Positions 10,530-20,454 of a stretch of 64,000 bases of DNA are shown here, in pieces (the first letter of the stretch is position 1; every line of letters begins with the position of its first letter). Under the pieces are notes generated by a model. The model ran no database searches. It was not told the origin of the DNA and saw only the letters and a program-made list of their open reading frames with translations. Source of the stretch: a bacterium (GTDB taxonomy: Bacteria; SM23-31); the NCBI GenBank assembly GCA_028278455.1, contig JANQEH010000249.1, positions 32,710 to 96,709 of the forward strand, written 5' to 3'. The position numbers were made by a program, and so were the translations under genes.

Positions 10530-11630
10530 ATGAGAAAAACATATTTTGTATTTTTGATGCTCATCACAGCATTTCTTCTCCAGGGTTGTCATCATGTATT
10601 CATTCATTCCTCACCCGGGATAAGGATCAGGCATAAGAAAGTTGTTAAAAGGCCTGTATATGTTGAAGAAGAAGAGGAATATTATGACGACGAAGAAGAT
10701 GCCTACGAAGAATACGAAGAGGATCAGTATGAAGACGCCGATTACGAAGAAACTGATTACAGGGAGTATGTTGAAACAGATGTCAGCGTGGATATTTTTG
10801 TAGGTACTGCGTTTGCAATATACGGAACGCGATATTTATGGTGCGATTACTGCTGCTGCTGGCATCCAAGATGCACACCCTGGAGATGCTACTGCCACCC
10901 CGTTGTAATCAGGCATTACGGTTTTTTTCATAACCACGTGTACCGGCATCACTGTTACCACTGGCATTATGAACCGCATTATCGTCCCGCAATAAACAGG
11001 TTCAGGGTAAGGCATGGAACCGGTAGATATTACACGTATAGCGTAGCTCAGAAGCGGAGAGAGTTTGCGAGAAGTAACGGCGTTGGAATTAGCGCAGAAC
11101 GTGTCCGTTACAGGGGTAAAGATGAAATAAAATTCACATATGACAAGTCCCGTAATGTTGATACCGCAAAACGTACGGTTACAAGAACAGGAGATTCGAC
11201 CGGTCTGTCAAAGACATCAGTTGTAAAACGTGAAACATCAGACCGTTCCAGATCGGTTTCACGCAGTGTTTCAAAAACAACGAGTGAAAACTCCTCTCTG
11301 AACAGAACATCAGCATCACGGAAAACAGTTAGAAGTACTGAAACCAGTTCGCGAAGCTACGAAAAAAGTAGTTCATCAGACAGGAAAAGGAATGTCTCTG
11401 AAAAATCAAGATCTTCAAGAAGCAGGGAGTACACGAAAAAATCATCGAGCAGCTCCTCGAGACTATCAAAGATCGGAAATTCCATTAAGAGATCTGTACC
11501 GAAAGTTGCACGGGAAATTAACAAATCAAGGAGCAGTTCAGGAAAATCCCGGGCAACTGTTAAAAAAGTCAGTAAACCGAAAAAGGCCGTGAACAGGACA
11601 AAGAAAACTGCAAAGAAAAAAGGAGGATAA
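10530..11630 (+). CDS. Putative lipoprotein of unusual composition (acidic, Cys/His/Trp-rich and Ser/Arg/Lys-rich blocks)
   Basis: Lipobox LLQGC; EEEEEYYDDEEDAYEEYEEDQYEDADYEETDY, then CDYCCCWHPRCTPWRCYCHP...HHCYHWHYEPHY, then a basic Ser-rich tail. Confidence 0.75.
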   Translation: MRKTYFVFLMLITAFLLQGCHHVFIHSSPGIRIRHKKVVKRPVYVEEEEEYYDDEEDAYEEYEEDQYEDADYEETDYREYVETDVSVDIFVGTAFAIYGTRYLWCDYCCCWHPRCTPWRCYCHPVVIRHYGFFHNHVYRHHCYHWHYEPHYRPAINRFRVRHGTGRYYTYSVAQKRREFARSNGVGISAERVRYRGKDEIKFTYDKSRNVDTAKRTVTRTGDSTGLSKTSVVKRETSDRSRSVSRSVSKTTSENSSLNRTSASRKTVRSTETSSRSYEKSSSSDRKRNVSEKSRSSRSREYTKKSSSSSSRLSKIGNSIKRSVPKVAREINKSRSSSGKSRATVKKVSKPKKAVNRTKKTAKKKGG

Positions 11631-11713
11631 AAGAGTATTTATTCTTTTGGCAGACAGAATACTCAAATGACAGAATTTGCTCTCTAATCCGTATATCGGA
11701 CTCCTACTCAAAG

Positions 11714-11752
11714 TCACCCCGGGATTCCTGTTTAGGGAAATCCCCGGGGTGA
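11714..11752. terminator. Strong GC hairpin, probable transcription terminator
   Basis: TCACCCCGGGATTCC...GGGAAATCCCCGGGGTGA inverted repeat in the gap after 11630; only a weak T-rich tail. Confidence 0.5.
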
Positions 11753-12141
11753 TCTCTATTTATCTCTCGCTACATTCTTGTTTCTGATTGTCAGATATTT
11801 TTCCCAAAAGAAATTTCAAACTGCGTCTCATACACCTTAACCTGATAGTAAACCTTCTTTTTATCTTTTAATGGAACGATTTAATATTATATCTATTTAT
11901 ATAACGATCTTCTCCTGATTTTAATCACTTTTCTATCCTGGAGTAAATGATTTTCGATAGATAACCTGACTTTTGCCGGGCATAATCAATCCTTCTATAA
12001 TTTATATTGATTCTTAAAATTATTGGATATAAATTCCATTATCTATTTTCCTATAAAGCGGTCCGGATCATTTACCTGGTCCCGCTATTAATCAAAGATA
12101 TCCAAAGAAATATGCCGCAACCTTTCTTTCCCGGAGGCTCA

Positions 12142-13335
12142 ATGACAGACAGACTGAGAGAACTATCTGGAATGTACTTTGAAGAATCTGTTAAATTCCT
12201 CAGAGATATCATAGCTATACCATCGTTAAGCGGAGAAGAAAGCTCTGTTATCGAAAGGATATCCGGTCAGTTTGAAAAACTCGGATTCGATGAGATATAT
12301 ATCGATCTTCTTGGAAACCTTACTGCAAGGATGGGTTTCGGGAAAAAGATCATAGCATTTGACGGTCATGTTGACACTGTAGGTATCGGTAATGAATCTC
12401 TCTGGACTGTTGATCCGTTCAATGGCGCTTATAAGGATGGCAAAATTTATGGAAGAGGAGCATGCGATCAGAAGGGAGGATTGGTATCAGCGATTTATTC
12501 AGCTAAGATGGCAAAAGAGATCGGTATTCCTGAGGACTATTCCGTCATGGTGGCCGCTACGATTCTTGAAGAGGAATTTGAAGGTTTGAACTGGAAATAC
12601 ATCATCGAAGAAGACAAGACCGTTCCGGAAGCAGTTATATTGACCGAACCTTCGAAGCTGAAAATTAGAATCGGTCACAAAGGCAGGATCGATATGAAAA
12701 TAAGAGTTGAAGGTGTTTCCTGCCATGGTTCCACACCTGATCTCGGTGAAAATGCGATATATAAAATGATGCCTCTTGTAAATGAGATTGAGAAGCTCCA
12801 TAAAAACCTGCCTGAAAAAGAGCTGTTCGGCAAAAGCAGCATCGCAGTTACGGATATAAGATCAACATCACCAGCGATCAATGCCATTGCCGACTCAGCT
12901 GAGATAATGCTCGACAGAAGGCTTATTCCGGGCGAATCTCTCGAAAGTGCAATTAAAGAGCTTGAACAACTGCCTTCATTCAAAAACTCCGGTGCAAAAG
13001 TTATTCTTCCGGAGTTTGAAATAAATAGCTACACAGGACTTAAATATAAGGCAAATCCTTTTTATTCTACATGGATCATGGAAGAAGACCATCCCCTGGT
13101 CAGGAATGCATTGAATTCTTACATGGATGTTTTCGGAGAAAATACTGAGCCGGGAGTCTGGAGTTTCTCGACAAATGGTGTCGGCACTAAGGGATTGTTC
13201 GATATACCGACTATCGGTTTCGGACCCGGAGACGACAGACTCGCCCACACACCGGATGAGTATATTGAAGCAGAAGAAATAAGGAAAGCCACAGAGTTCT
13301 ATACCTCATTGATTTTTAAAATCTGTGGTGGATAA
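12142..13335 (+). CDS. M20-family amidohydrolase/deacylase, YgeY-like
   Basis: AFDGHVDTVGIG, YGRGACDQKGGLVSAIYS, EEEFEGLNWKYI, TEPSKLKIRIGHKGRIDMKIRVEGVSCHGS; ATG 12142 preceded by GGAGG. Confidence 0.88.
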   Translation: MTDRLRELSGMYFEESVKFLRDIIAIPSLSGEESSVIERISGQFEKLGFDEIYIDLLGNLTARMGFGKKIIAFDGHVDTVGIGNESLWTVDPFNGAYKDGKIYGRGACDQKGGLVSAIYSAKMAKEIGIPEDYSVMVAATILEEEFEGLNWKYIIEEDKTVPEAVILTEPSKLKIRIGHKGRIDMKIRVEGVSCHGSTPDLGENAIYKMMPLVNEIEKLHKNLPEKELFGKSSIAVTDIRSTSPAINAIADSAEIMLDRRLIPGESLESAIKELEQLPSFKNSGAKVILPEFEINSYTGLKYKANPFYSTWIMEEDHPLVRNALNSYMDVFGENTEPGVWSFSTNGVGTKGLFDIPTIGFGPGDDRLAHTPDEYIEAEEIRKATEFYTSLIFKICGG

Positions 13336-13360
13336 ACAATAAAATATTCAGGAGCTTTAT

Positions 13361-14776
13361 ATGAAGATGCTTCTTGATTCAGAATGGATTGACAGAGACC
13401 AGAAGATCCCTGTTCAAGATCCTTATGACGATTCACTTATCGATCACATACCGGGAGCAACCGAAGATGATGCCGAAACGGCACTTAAGGCCGCCGTAAA
13501 AGGATTTGAAACAGCACGGAAAATGACTGTATATGAAAGATCGCAAATACTACTTAAAACCGCAGACATCCTGACAGATAGGCTCGAGAATTTTGCAGAG
13601 ATCATAGCAAAGGAAAGCTCAAAGACTATACGTGAAGCAAGGAAAGAGGCTTCACGATGTGTAAACACATTGATTGTATCAGCAGAAGAATCCAAGCGAA
13701 TTCTCGGTGAGACTATACCTTTTGACTCGTTCCCCGGGGGTGAGAGCAGGATCGGATATTACTACCGTTTTCCAATCGGTGTTATTCTTGCGATAACACC
13801 ATTTAACGATCCGTTGAACCTTGTTGCCCATAAGATCGGCCCTGCAATTGCTGCAGGAAACAGCGTTATCCTGAAACCCGCAACGGTTACTCCCTTATCT
13901 GCGCTAAAACTTGCCGGGATAATGCTCGAAGCCGGTTTGCCTCCCGAGGTGCTGCAGGTGATAACCGGAAGCGGAAAGAAGCTTGGGAAAATCCTTGTAC
14001 CGGATGACCGTATCAGAATGATCTCACTTACAGGCGGTATTGATGCCGGAAAAGATGTGGCAGGAATGGCCGGGATAAAGAAATTAGGGATGGAACTTGG
14101 TTCAAATTCACCTGTTATTATCTGGGAGGATTCCGATCTTGAATGGGCTGCAGAATCCTGCGTATCAGGGGCATTCTGGGCTGCCGGACAGAATTGCATC
14201 GGTGTACAGAGACTGTATATCCACAGGAAAATTTATGATGAATTCAAAGAAAAATTTATTGACCGGACGATACAATATAAAATAGGGAATAAACTTCTCG
14301 AAGAAACCGATATGGGCCCGATGATCACAAAGGGAGAAGCTAAAAGAACAGAAGACTGGATAAAAGAGGCAGTTGAAATGGGTGCGTTTGTATTGTGTGG
14401 AGGAAAACGGGAAAATGCTCTATTGGAACCGACAGTTCTGGAAAATGTACCGGTAAACGCCACTATCCATAAAGAGGAAGTCTTTGGTCCGGCAGTAAAT
14501 CTTTACCCTGTCGATGATGCAGATTCAGCTATCCGGGAAGCTAACAGCCTTCCATTCGGGCTCCATGCAGCCGTTTTTACGAAGGATGTTAACCTGGCAT
14601 TCAAAATGGCTTATGAGCTTGATTGTGGTGGTGTAATGGTAAATGACTCAACGGATTACAGGCTTGATTCTATGCCTTTCGGCGGAATTAAATATTCAGG
14701 TCTTGGTAGAGAGGGAATTAAGTTTTCTCTGCAGGAGATGACTGAGCCCAAGACAATCTGCTTTAACCTGGAATGA
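13361..14776 (+). CDS. NAD(P)-dependent aldehyde dehydrogenase
   Basis: TPFNDPLNLVAHKIGPAIAAGNSVILKPA, LELGSNSP-type motif, FWAAGQNCIGVQRLYI catalytic Cys, KEEVFGPAVNLYPV. Confidence 0.93.
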   Translation: MKMLLDSEWIDRDQKIPVQDPYDDSLIDHIPGATEDDAETALKAAVKGFETARKMTVYERSQILLKTADILTDRLENFAEIIAKESSKTIREARKEASRCVNTLIVSAEESKRILGETIPFDSFPGGESRIGYYYRFPIGVILAITPFNDPLNLVAHKIGPAIAAGNSVILKPATVTPLSALKLAGIMLEAGLPPEVLQVITGSGKKLGKILVPDDRIRMISLTGGIDAGKDVAGMAGIKKLGMELGSNSPVIIWEDSDLEWAAESCVSGAFWAAGQNCIGVQRLYIHRKIYDEFKEKFIDRTIQYKIGNKLLEETDMGPMITKGEAKRTEDWIKEAVEMGAFVLCGGKRENALLEPTVLENVPVNATIHKEEVFGPAVNLYPVDDADSAIREANSLPFGLHAAVFTKDVNLAFKMAYELDCGGVMVNDSTDYRLDSMPFGGIKYSGLGREGIKFSLQEMTEPKTICFNLE

Positions 14777-14858
14777 TCAGATCCAAATTGACTGAAATAT
14801 CAAAACACTGATTTACTATAAAATTTTGAATTGATAAATGAAATACCGGAGATGAAAT

Positions 14859-16223
14859 ATGGATTTTAAAGATCTGTCTTTTGAAAATGCGCCTGAAATA
14901 AACACACCCCTCCCTGGGCCTGTCTCAAGAGAATTTCTAAATTTTCAATCAGAGAATGAGGGAAATGCCGTATCTTACCCCCGTGGTCTACCGATGGCGA
15001 TAAAGAGAGGTAAAGGTGCTACAATCGAAGACGTCGACGGGAATTTATATATCGACTGTTTCGGAGGTGCCGGCGTCATAAATGTTGGGCACTCTAACCC
15101 GGAAGTAATAAATGCTGCACGGGAACAGCTTGATAACTTTACTCATTCACTCGATATTCCCAATCCGCCCAGAAAGAAGATGGTGGAAAACCTCAGAAAA
15201 GTCCTACCCCCTGAACTGACACGGATTTTTTTCGGCGCTCCAACCGGATCCGATGCAGTTGAATGCGCTGTTAAACTTGCTAAATTCAATACAAAAAAAT
15301 ATCCCGTTATCGCATTCGAGGGTTCATATCACGGCATGACCTCCACAGCCCTGTCTCTATGCAGTGGTGATTTCTTCAAGGAGGATTTTCTCCCTCTTAT
15401 GCCAGAAATTCACTTCGCTCCGTATTCCTATTGTTACAGATGTCCATTTAAAAAAGATCCGGAAAATTGTGAAATTGACTGTGCGCTATATCTCGAACAT
15501 ATTCTGGAAGATCCTCATTCAGGAGTCACAAAACCGGCTGCGATTATTATCGAGGCTATACAGGGAGAAGGTGGTTCTATCGTACCGCACGAAGGATTCA
15601 TCCCTAAACTCCGGGAAATATGCGATAAATATAATGTGCTTTTTGTTATAGACGAAATTCAGGCAGGATTCTGCAGGACCGGCAAAATGTTCTCTTTTGA
15701 ACATACGGGGACTGTTCCGGATATCATGACTATGAGCAAAGCCCTGGGCGGAGTAGGATTCCCGATAGCCGCTATTGCATACAAAGAAAAGCTTGATACA
15801 TGGACTCCCGGAAAACATATCGGTACTTTCAGGGGCAATGTCATTGCCTATGCCGGTGGTGCAGCAGGGATCGATTTTATGCTGAGCAGCAACCTCGCTG
15901 AACATACCGCAAAAACCGGGAAAGTCATGCTTGGTGCATTGAAGGAACTGGAAAAGGACTCGGATTTCGTTGGTGAAGCGCGTGGTAAGGGTTTAATGCT
16001 TGGTGTCGAATTCGTTAAAGACAAAGCAACAAAGGAACCTGCCCCGGAATTTGCATCGAAAGTAAGAAACGCATGTCACAAAAGAGGTGTGCTTATAGAG
16101 ATCGGCGGGCATTATTTTAATGTAGCAAGATTCCTTCCACCGCTTGTAATAACAGAATATCTGGCAAAAAAGGCAGCAGAATTATTTGCAGACGCTGTGA
16201 AAGAAGTCGAGAAAAGCATTTAA
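14859..16223 (+). CDS. Class III (omega) aminotransferase
   Basis: IEAIQGEGGSIVPHEGFIPKLREICDKYNVLFVIDEIQAGFCRTGKMFSFEH...DIMTMSKALGG PLP site. Confidence 0.93.
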   Translation: MDFKDLSFENAPEINTPLPGPVSREFLNFQSENEGNAVSYPRGLPMAIKRGKGATIEDVDGNLYIDCFGGAGVINVGHSNPEVINAAREQLDNFTHSLDIPNPPRKKMVENLRKVLPPELTRIFFGAPTGSDAVECAVKLAKFNTKKYPVIAFEGSYHGMTSTALSLCSGDFFKEDFLPLMPEIHFAPYSYCYRCPFKKDPENCEIDCALYLEHILEDPHSGVTKPAAIIIEAIQGEGGSIVPHEGFIPKLREICDKYNVLFVIDEIQAGFCRTGKMFSFEHTGTVPDIMTMSKALGGVGFPIAAIAYKEKLDTWTPGKHIGTFRGNVIAYAGGAAGIDFMLSSNLAEHTAKTGKVMLGALKELEKDSDFVGEARGKGLMLGVEFVKDKATKEPAPEFASKVRNACHKRGVLIEIGGHYFNVARFLPPLVITEYLAKKAAELFADAVKEVEKSI

Positions 16224-16233
16224 GGATTACCCA

Positions 16234-17613
16234 ATGAATGAAGGAAAGATACTGATAAGGGATGGTACAGCAGTGATTGATCAGAATGTCTCCGAATTTG
16301 ATATACTGATCGAAAATGAAAAGATCAAAGCTGTAGGAAACCTTAAAGAAACTGATGCCGACGACGTGATAGACGCATCGGGTATGCTGGTGCTTCCCGG
16401 AGGTATCGATACTCATGTTCATTTTGATGATGAATTCATGAATACAGTAAGTGTACATGACTATTATAAAGGAACCCTTGCCGCAGCTTACGGAGGAACT
16501 ACCAGCGTAATCGATTTTTCCAACCAGATCCCCGGTAAGCCTCTTATTGATACTCTGCTGAATAAAAAAAATGATGCCGCTGGAAAAGCCGTTATCGATT
16601 ATAGTGTTCATCCCGTTATCTCCGATCCATCTGATGATATATTAGATGAAATACAAGTTCTGGTGGAGGAAGGTGCGCCTACCTTTAAATGTTATCTTAC
16701 ATACCGGAAGGAAGGGCTCCTTATTGAGAATGATGAGCTTATTAAAATTACGGAAAAGCTGAAAAAAGCAGGCGGGATGCTGATGGTGCATGCTGAGGAT
16801 AATGATTCGCTCGAACTTATTATTCCAGAGCTTCTCGATGCTGGCAAGACATCCGCTTTTTATCATGCTGTGAGCAGACCGTCTACTGTAGAGGATATGG
16901 CTATAGAAAACGTCTTACAGGTAATACGAAAAACTAAAGCCAGGCTTTTCGTTGTACATCTTGCATCCGGGAATGGAATGAAGATCCTCGCAGCTGCCCG
17001 GGCGGAGGGATTGGATGTGCTGGCTGAGACCTGTATACATTACCTGGTATTTACTGAGGATATATTGAAACGTGATGACGGTATCAAGTGGATTTGTTCT
17101 CCTGCTCTGAGAAGCAAGACAATTCAGGATGAACTCTGGAGGGGGGTGAATGATGGCAGGATATCAATGGTAACATCGGATGATGCAGCCTTTTCATGGG
17201 ATGCCAAGCTAATGGGTAAAGATAGTTTTGACAGGTGTCCGAACGGAATAGCCGGTATCGAACCGAGATTCGTAATCCTGTATTCAGAAGGTGTAGCCGG
17301 TGGAAGAATAACTCTTCCTAAGTTTGTGGATCTTATTTCAACAAATCCAGCAAAGATTTTCGGGATGTATCCTCAGAAAGGCACACTGCTTCCAGGGGCT
17401 GATGCAGATATAGTAATTCTCGATCCCGGAGAAGAATGGATAATGGGATATGATACACTGCACATGGGTACAGATTACTCGGCATATGAGAATATCGAGA
17501 TCACAGGGAAGATACGAAAAGTCTTTTCACGGGGAGAATTGATAATTGACGGTGATAGATGCCTGGCTGAAAAAGGGCGAGGCAGGTTCATTTTTCGCAA
17601 ACTGGATCAGTAG
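16234..17613 (+). CDS. Dihydropyrimidinase / D-hydantoinase
   Basis: VLPGGIDTHVHFDDEFMNTVSVHDYYKGTLAAAYGGTTSVIDF, VHAEDND, VVHLASGNGMKIL, VTSDDAAFSWDAK. Confidence 0.92.
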   Translation: MNEGKILIRDGTAVIDQNVSEFDILIENEKIKAVGNLKETDADDVIDASGMLVLPGGIDTHVHFDDEFMNTVSVHDYYKGTLAAAYGGTTSVIDFSNQIPGKPLIDTLLNKKNDAAGKAVIDYSVHPVISDPSDDILDEIQVLVEEGAPTFKCYLTYRKEGLLIENDELIKITEKLKKAGGMLMVHAEDNDSLELIIPELLDAGKTSAFYHAVSRPSTVEDMAIENVLQVIRKTKARLFVVHLASGNGMKILAAARAEGLDVLAETCIHYLVFTEDILKRDDGIKWICSPALRSKTIQDELWRGVNDGRISMVTSDDAAFSWDAKLMGKDSFDRCPNGIAGIEPRFVILYSEGVAGGRITLPKFVDLISTNPAKIFGMYPQKGTLLPGADADIVILDPGEEWIMGYDTLHMGTDYSAYENIEITGKIRKVFSRGELIIDGDRCLAEKGRGRFIFRKLDQ

Positions 17614-18984
17614 ATGAATATGCGATCACGAATATACTCCGGTGCAGAGCCTGAACAGGTAGCTGCAGATATTGCACCTCTTCTCGATTTTCAGGAAGAT
17701 GGTATTCCACTCGAAGAATTGTCTGAAATGATCGAATCACGGCTTGTCCCCCATTTCGTCATGTATGATGATCCCGGATTCCATTCATTTTATAATTTCT
17801 TTCCCGAAAAGGCCGCGGCTCTCGGAGCCGAGACAGCGCTGAAATATAACCAGGGTGTTACTAACTGGCAGGTTTCTCCCGGAGGAGTGATGCTCGAAGA
17901 GCTCTGCTGCAAAGCTTTCTGCAAACTTTACGGCCTGCCGGAGAAAGCGGAAGGGACATTCATGTATTCGGGCACTTATGCAAACCAGGAAGCTCTTTAT
18001 CTTGCACTCCACAGAAAGGCAGAACAGTGTGGTTTTGATCTCAGTAAGAAGGGACTGTCAGGATTTGAAGATCCATCAAAACTGGTGGTAATAACTTCCC
18101 GTGAGGCTCATTTTTCTGTCGATCATGCTGTACGGATTCTGGGTCTCGGTGACCAGAGCATAATCACTGTAGGTGTTGATGAAAAAAGGCGTATTGATAA
18201 AGTAGAATTGAAAAAAACAATCGAGGCCGTTCAGAATACTCACGTTGTTTTCTGTGTGGTTATTACTGCGGGGACGACCTGTACAGGTTCAATCGATCCT
18301 GTTCAGCCTGTTATCGAAATATGTGAAGGATTGGATACATGGATCCATGTAGATGCCGCCTACGGACTTGCATTTGCTCTATTAGACGAATTCAAACATC
18401 TATTTTCCGGGATTGAGAATGCAGATTCAATAACCTGGGATCCCCATAAACAGTTCGGGGTACCGATTCCGAATTCTCTTCTTTTCGTAAATAACAGCGC
18501 TGATTTTGAAAGGATTGCGGTTTACAGTGAATACTTCAATAAAAAGAAAGAGGACGTCCCTAATCCGGGTTTGAAGTCTCCACCTTCTACAAGACCGTTG
18601 ACTGCTCTATCGTTAGTGGCCGTGCTCAGACATCTGGGTATAAAAGGTATGTCAGACAGACTCCGTGCTCCTTTAGAGGCTGTTAAGGAATTATCAATTC
18701 GCCTGGAAAATGAACCGGATATTGAAATCATGCATACACCTGAACTGGGTATACTCTGTATCAGGATAATACCTACAGAATTTCCTCCGGAAAACCTTGA
18801 TCAGCTCCAGGTGGAAATCTTTAACCGTTTAATGAAAGAGGGGAAACGGTCAGTATCTGAGTCAAGAATTGACGGTAAGGCCGTATTAAGGATACTTGCT
18901 TTATCCCCTGACATTACTGTTGATATATTACTTGAGACGATAGATTATCTGCGGACAATTGCAAAAAACTTAATGGAAGCGTAA
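17614..18984 (+). CDS. Group II PLP-dependent amino acid decarboxylase
   Basis: GTFMYSGTYANQEALYLAL, TAGTTCTGSIDPV, WIHVDAAYG, SITWDPHKQFGVPIPNSLLF lysine motif; start codon directly follows the upstream TAG. Confidence 0.88.
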   Translation: MNMRSRIYSGAEPEQVAADIAPLLDFQEDGIPLEELSEMIESRLVPHFVMYDDPGFHSFYNFFPEKAAALGAETALKYNQGVTNWQVSPGGVMLEELCCKAFCKLYGLPEKAEGTFMYSGTYANQEALYLALHRKAEQCGFDLSKKGLSGFEDPSKLVVITSREAHFSVDHAVRILGLGDQSIITVGVDEKRRIDKVELKKTIEAVQNTHVVFCVVITAGTTCTGSIDPVQPVIEICEGLDTWIHVDAAYGLAFALLDEFKHLFSGIENADSITWDPHKQFGVPIPNSLLFVNNSADFERIAVYSEYFNKKKEDVPNPGLKSPPSTRPLTALSLVAVLRHLGIKGMSDRLRAPLEAVKELSIRLENEPDIEIMHTPELGILCIRIIPTEFPPENLDQLQVEIFNRLMKEGKRSVSESRIDGKAVLRILALSPDITVDILLETIDYLRTIAKNLMEA

Positions 18985-19020
18985 GTTGATTTACAACCGG
19001 TTATAAATCTGACGGGAAAT

Positions 19021-20433
19021 ATGATAGATCTGATACTTAATTTAGCAGACAAATTCAACAAGATCCTGTGGGGACCATGGACACTTGTACTTATAGCCTC
19101 GGTCGGTATTTATCTCACCATCCGTTCCGGATTCTTCCAGATCAGACAATTCAGGTATATACTTCGTAATACGTTCGGAAAAATGTTTGAAAAGAAAACC
19201 GATCGTAAAGGAAGTATGTCTCCATTCCAGGCAACAACTACTGCCCTTGCCAGCACAGTCGGTATGGGTAACATAGCAGGTGTCGGCACAGCGCTTTCAG
19301 TTGGAGGTCCGGGAGCCATCTTCTGGATGTGGCTGCTCGCTATTTTCGGGATGATGACAAAAACTGTTGAAATAACCCTTGCGGTGCATTACAGAGATGT
19401 GGATGAGAATGGCAATCTTCACGGCGGCCCGATGTATTACATCAAAAAAGGACTCGGGTGGAATTATCTGTCAAAACAGTTTAGTATCGGTATCCTTATC
19501 GCTTGCATCCTTAGCTCTACCTTACTGCAGCCGCATACTGTCGGAAGGGCCCTTCTTCGCAGTTATGGTGTAAATCCATATCTCACTGCAACCCTGATGT
19601 CTATCATTACAGCTATTGTAGTGATTGGAGGGATCAAAAGAATAGGAAAATTCTGCGAGAGCCTTGTTCCTGTCATGGCTGCCCTCTATATGTTATGCGG
19701 TATAGCGATCTTCTTCGTAAATTATGAAAAGATCCCGGAAGTGTTTTCGATGATCTTCAAATATGCTTTTGCACCCGCTCCTGCAGTAGGAGGTTTTGCA
19801 GGTGCAACGATAATGGCAGCATTCAGGAATGGAATGAGGAGGGGTATTTTGTCCAACGAAGCCGGTCAGGGTACAGCTCCGATGGCTCATGCCACAGCAG
19901 ATACTGAACACCCTTTTAAACAGGGTATCTGGGGCGCATTTGAGGTTTTTATAGACACAATTGTAATATGCACTATCACCTCTTTCGCCCTGCTGTCAAC
20001 CGGTGTCCTCTCGAGCGGTGAATCGGGAATAGAACTTGTTATGACGGCATTCTCTGCTGTTTTCCCGGAGAACATGGGCAATGCGCTGCTTTCAATATGC
20101 ATTCTTGCTTTCTGCCTCACAACACAGATCGGATTCTTTATCTATTATGAAACAGCGGCTGTAAGCGCGTTCGGGAAGAAATCGATGCATTTTTTTAAAT
20201 GGTTCTACCTTCTTCCCGGAATTGTCTTCGCCGGTGTAACAAACGTTGATAAACTATGGTGGTTTGCAGATATTTCTGTTGGAGTATGCTGTATTCCAAA
20301 CCTTATCGCAGTGATCGCCCTTAACGGTGTTTTTTTCAAGTTGATGAAAGATTATCTCTCAGGCGAGAAAAAGTATTCTACAGACAAGATCGATATTTCA
20401 AGGGACTATATAAAGAAACCTTCCAGACTCTAA
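19021..20433 (+). CDS. Alanine/glycine:cation symporter (AGCS family)
   Basis: FQATTTALASTVGMGNIAGVGTALSVGGPGAIFWMW, GILSNEAGQGTAPMAHATA. Confidence 0.95.
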   Translation: MIDLILNLADKFNKILWGPWTLVLIASVGIYLTIRSGFFQIRQFRYILRNTFGKMFEKKTDRKGSMSPFQATTTALASTVGMGNIAGVGTALSVGGPGAIFWMWLLAIFGMMTKTVEITLAVHYRDVDENGNLHGGPMYYIKKGLGWNYLSKQFSIGILIACILSSTLLQPHTVGRALLRSYGVNPYLTATLMSIITAIVVIGGIKRIGKFCESLVPVMAALYMLCGIAIFFVNYEKIPEVFSMIFKYAFAPAPAVGGFAGATIMAAFRNGMRRGILSNEAGQGTAPMAHATADTEHPFKQGIWGAFEVFIDTIVICTITSFALLSTGVLSSGESGIELVMTAFSAVFPENMGNALLSICILAFCLTTQIGFFIYYETAAVSAFGKKSMHFFKWFYLLPGIVFAGVTNVDKLWWFADISVGVCCIPNLIAVIALNGVFFKLMKDYLSGEKKYSTDKIDISRDYIKKPSRL

Positions 20434-20454
20434 AAAGTCTTATTGGAGAACAAT

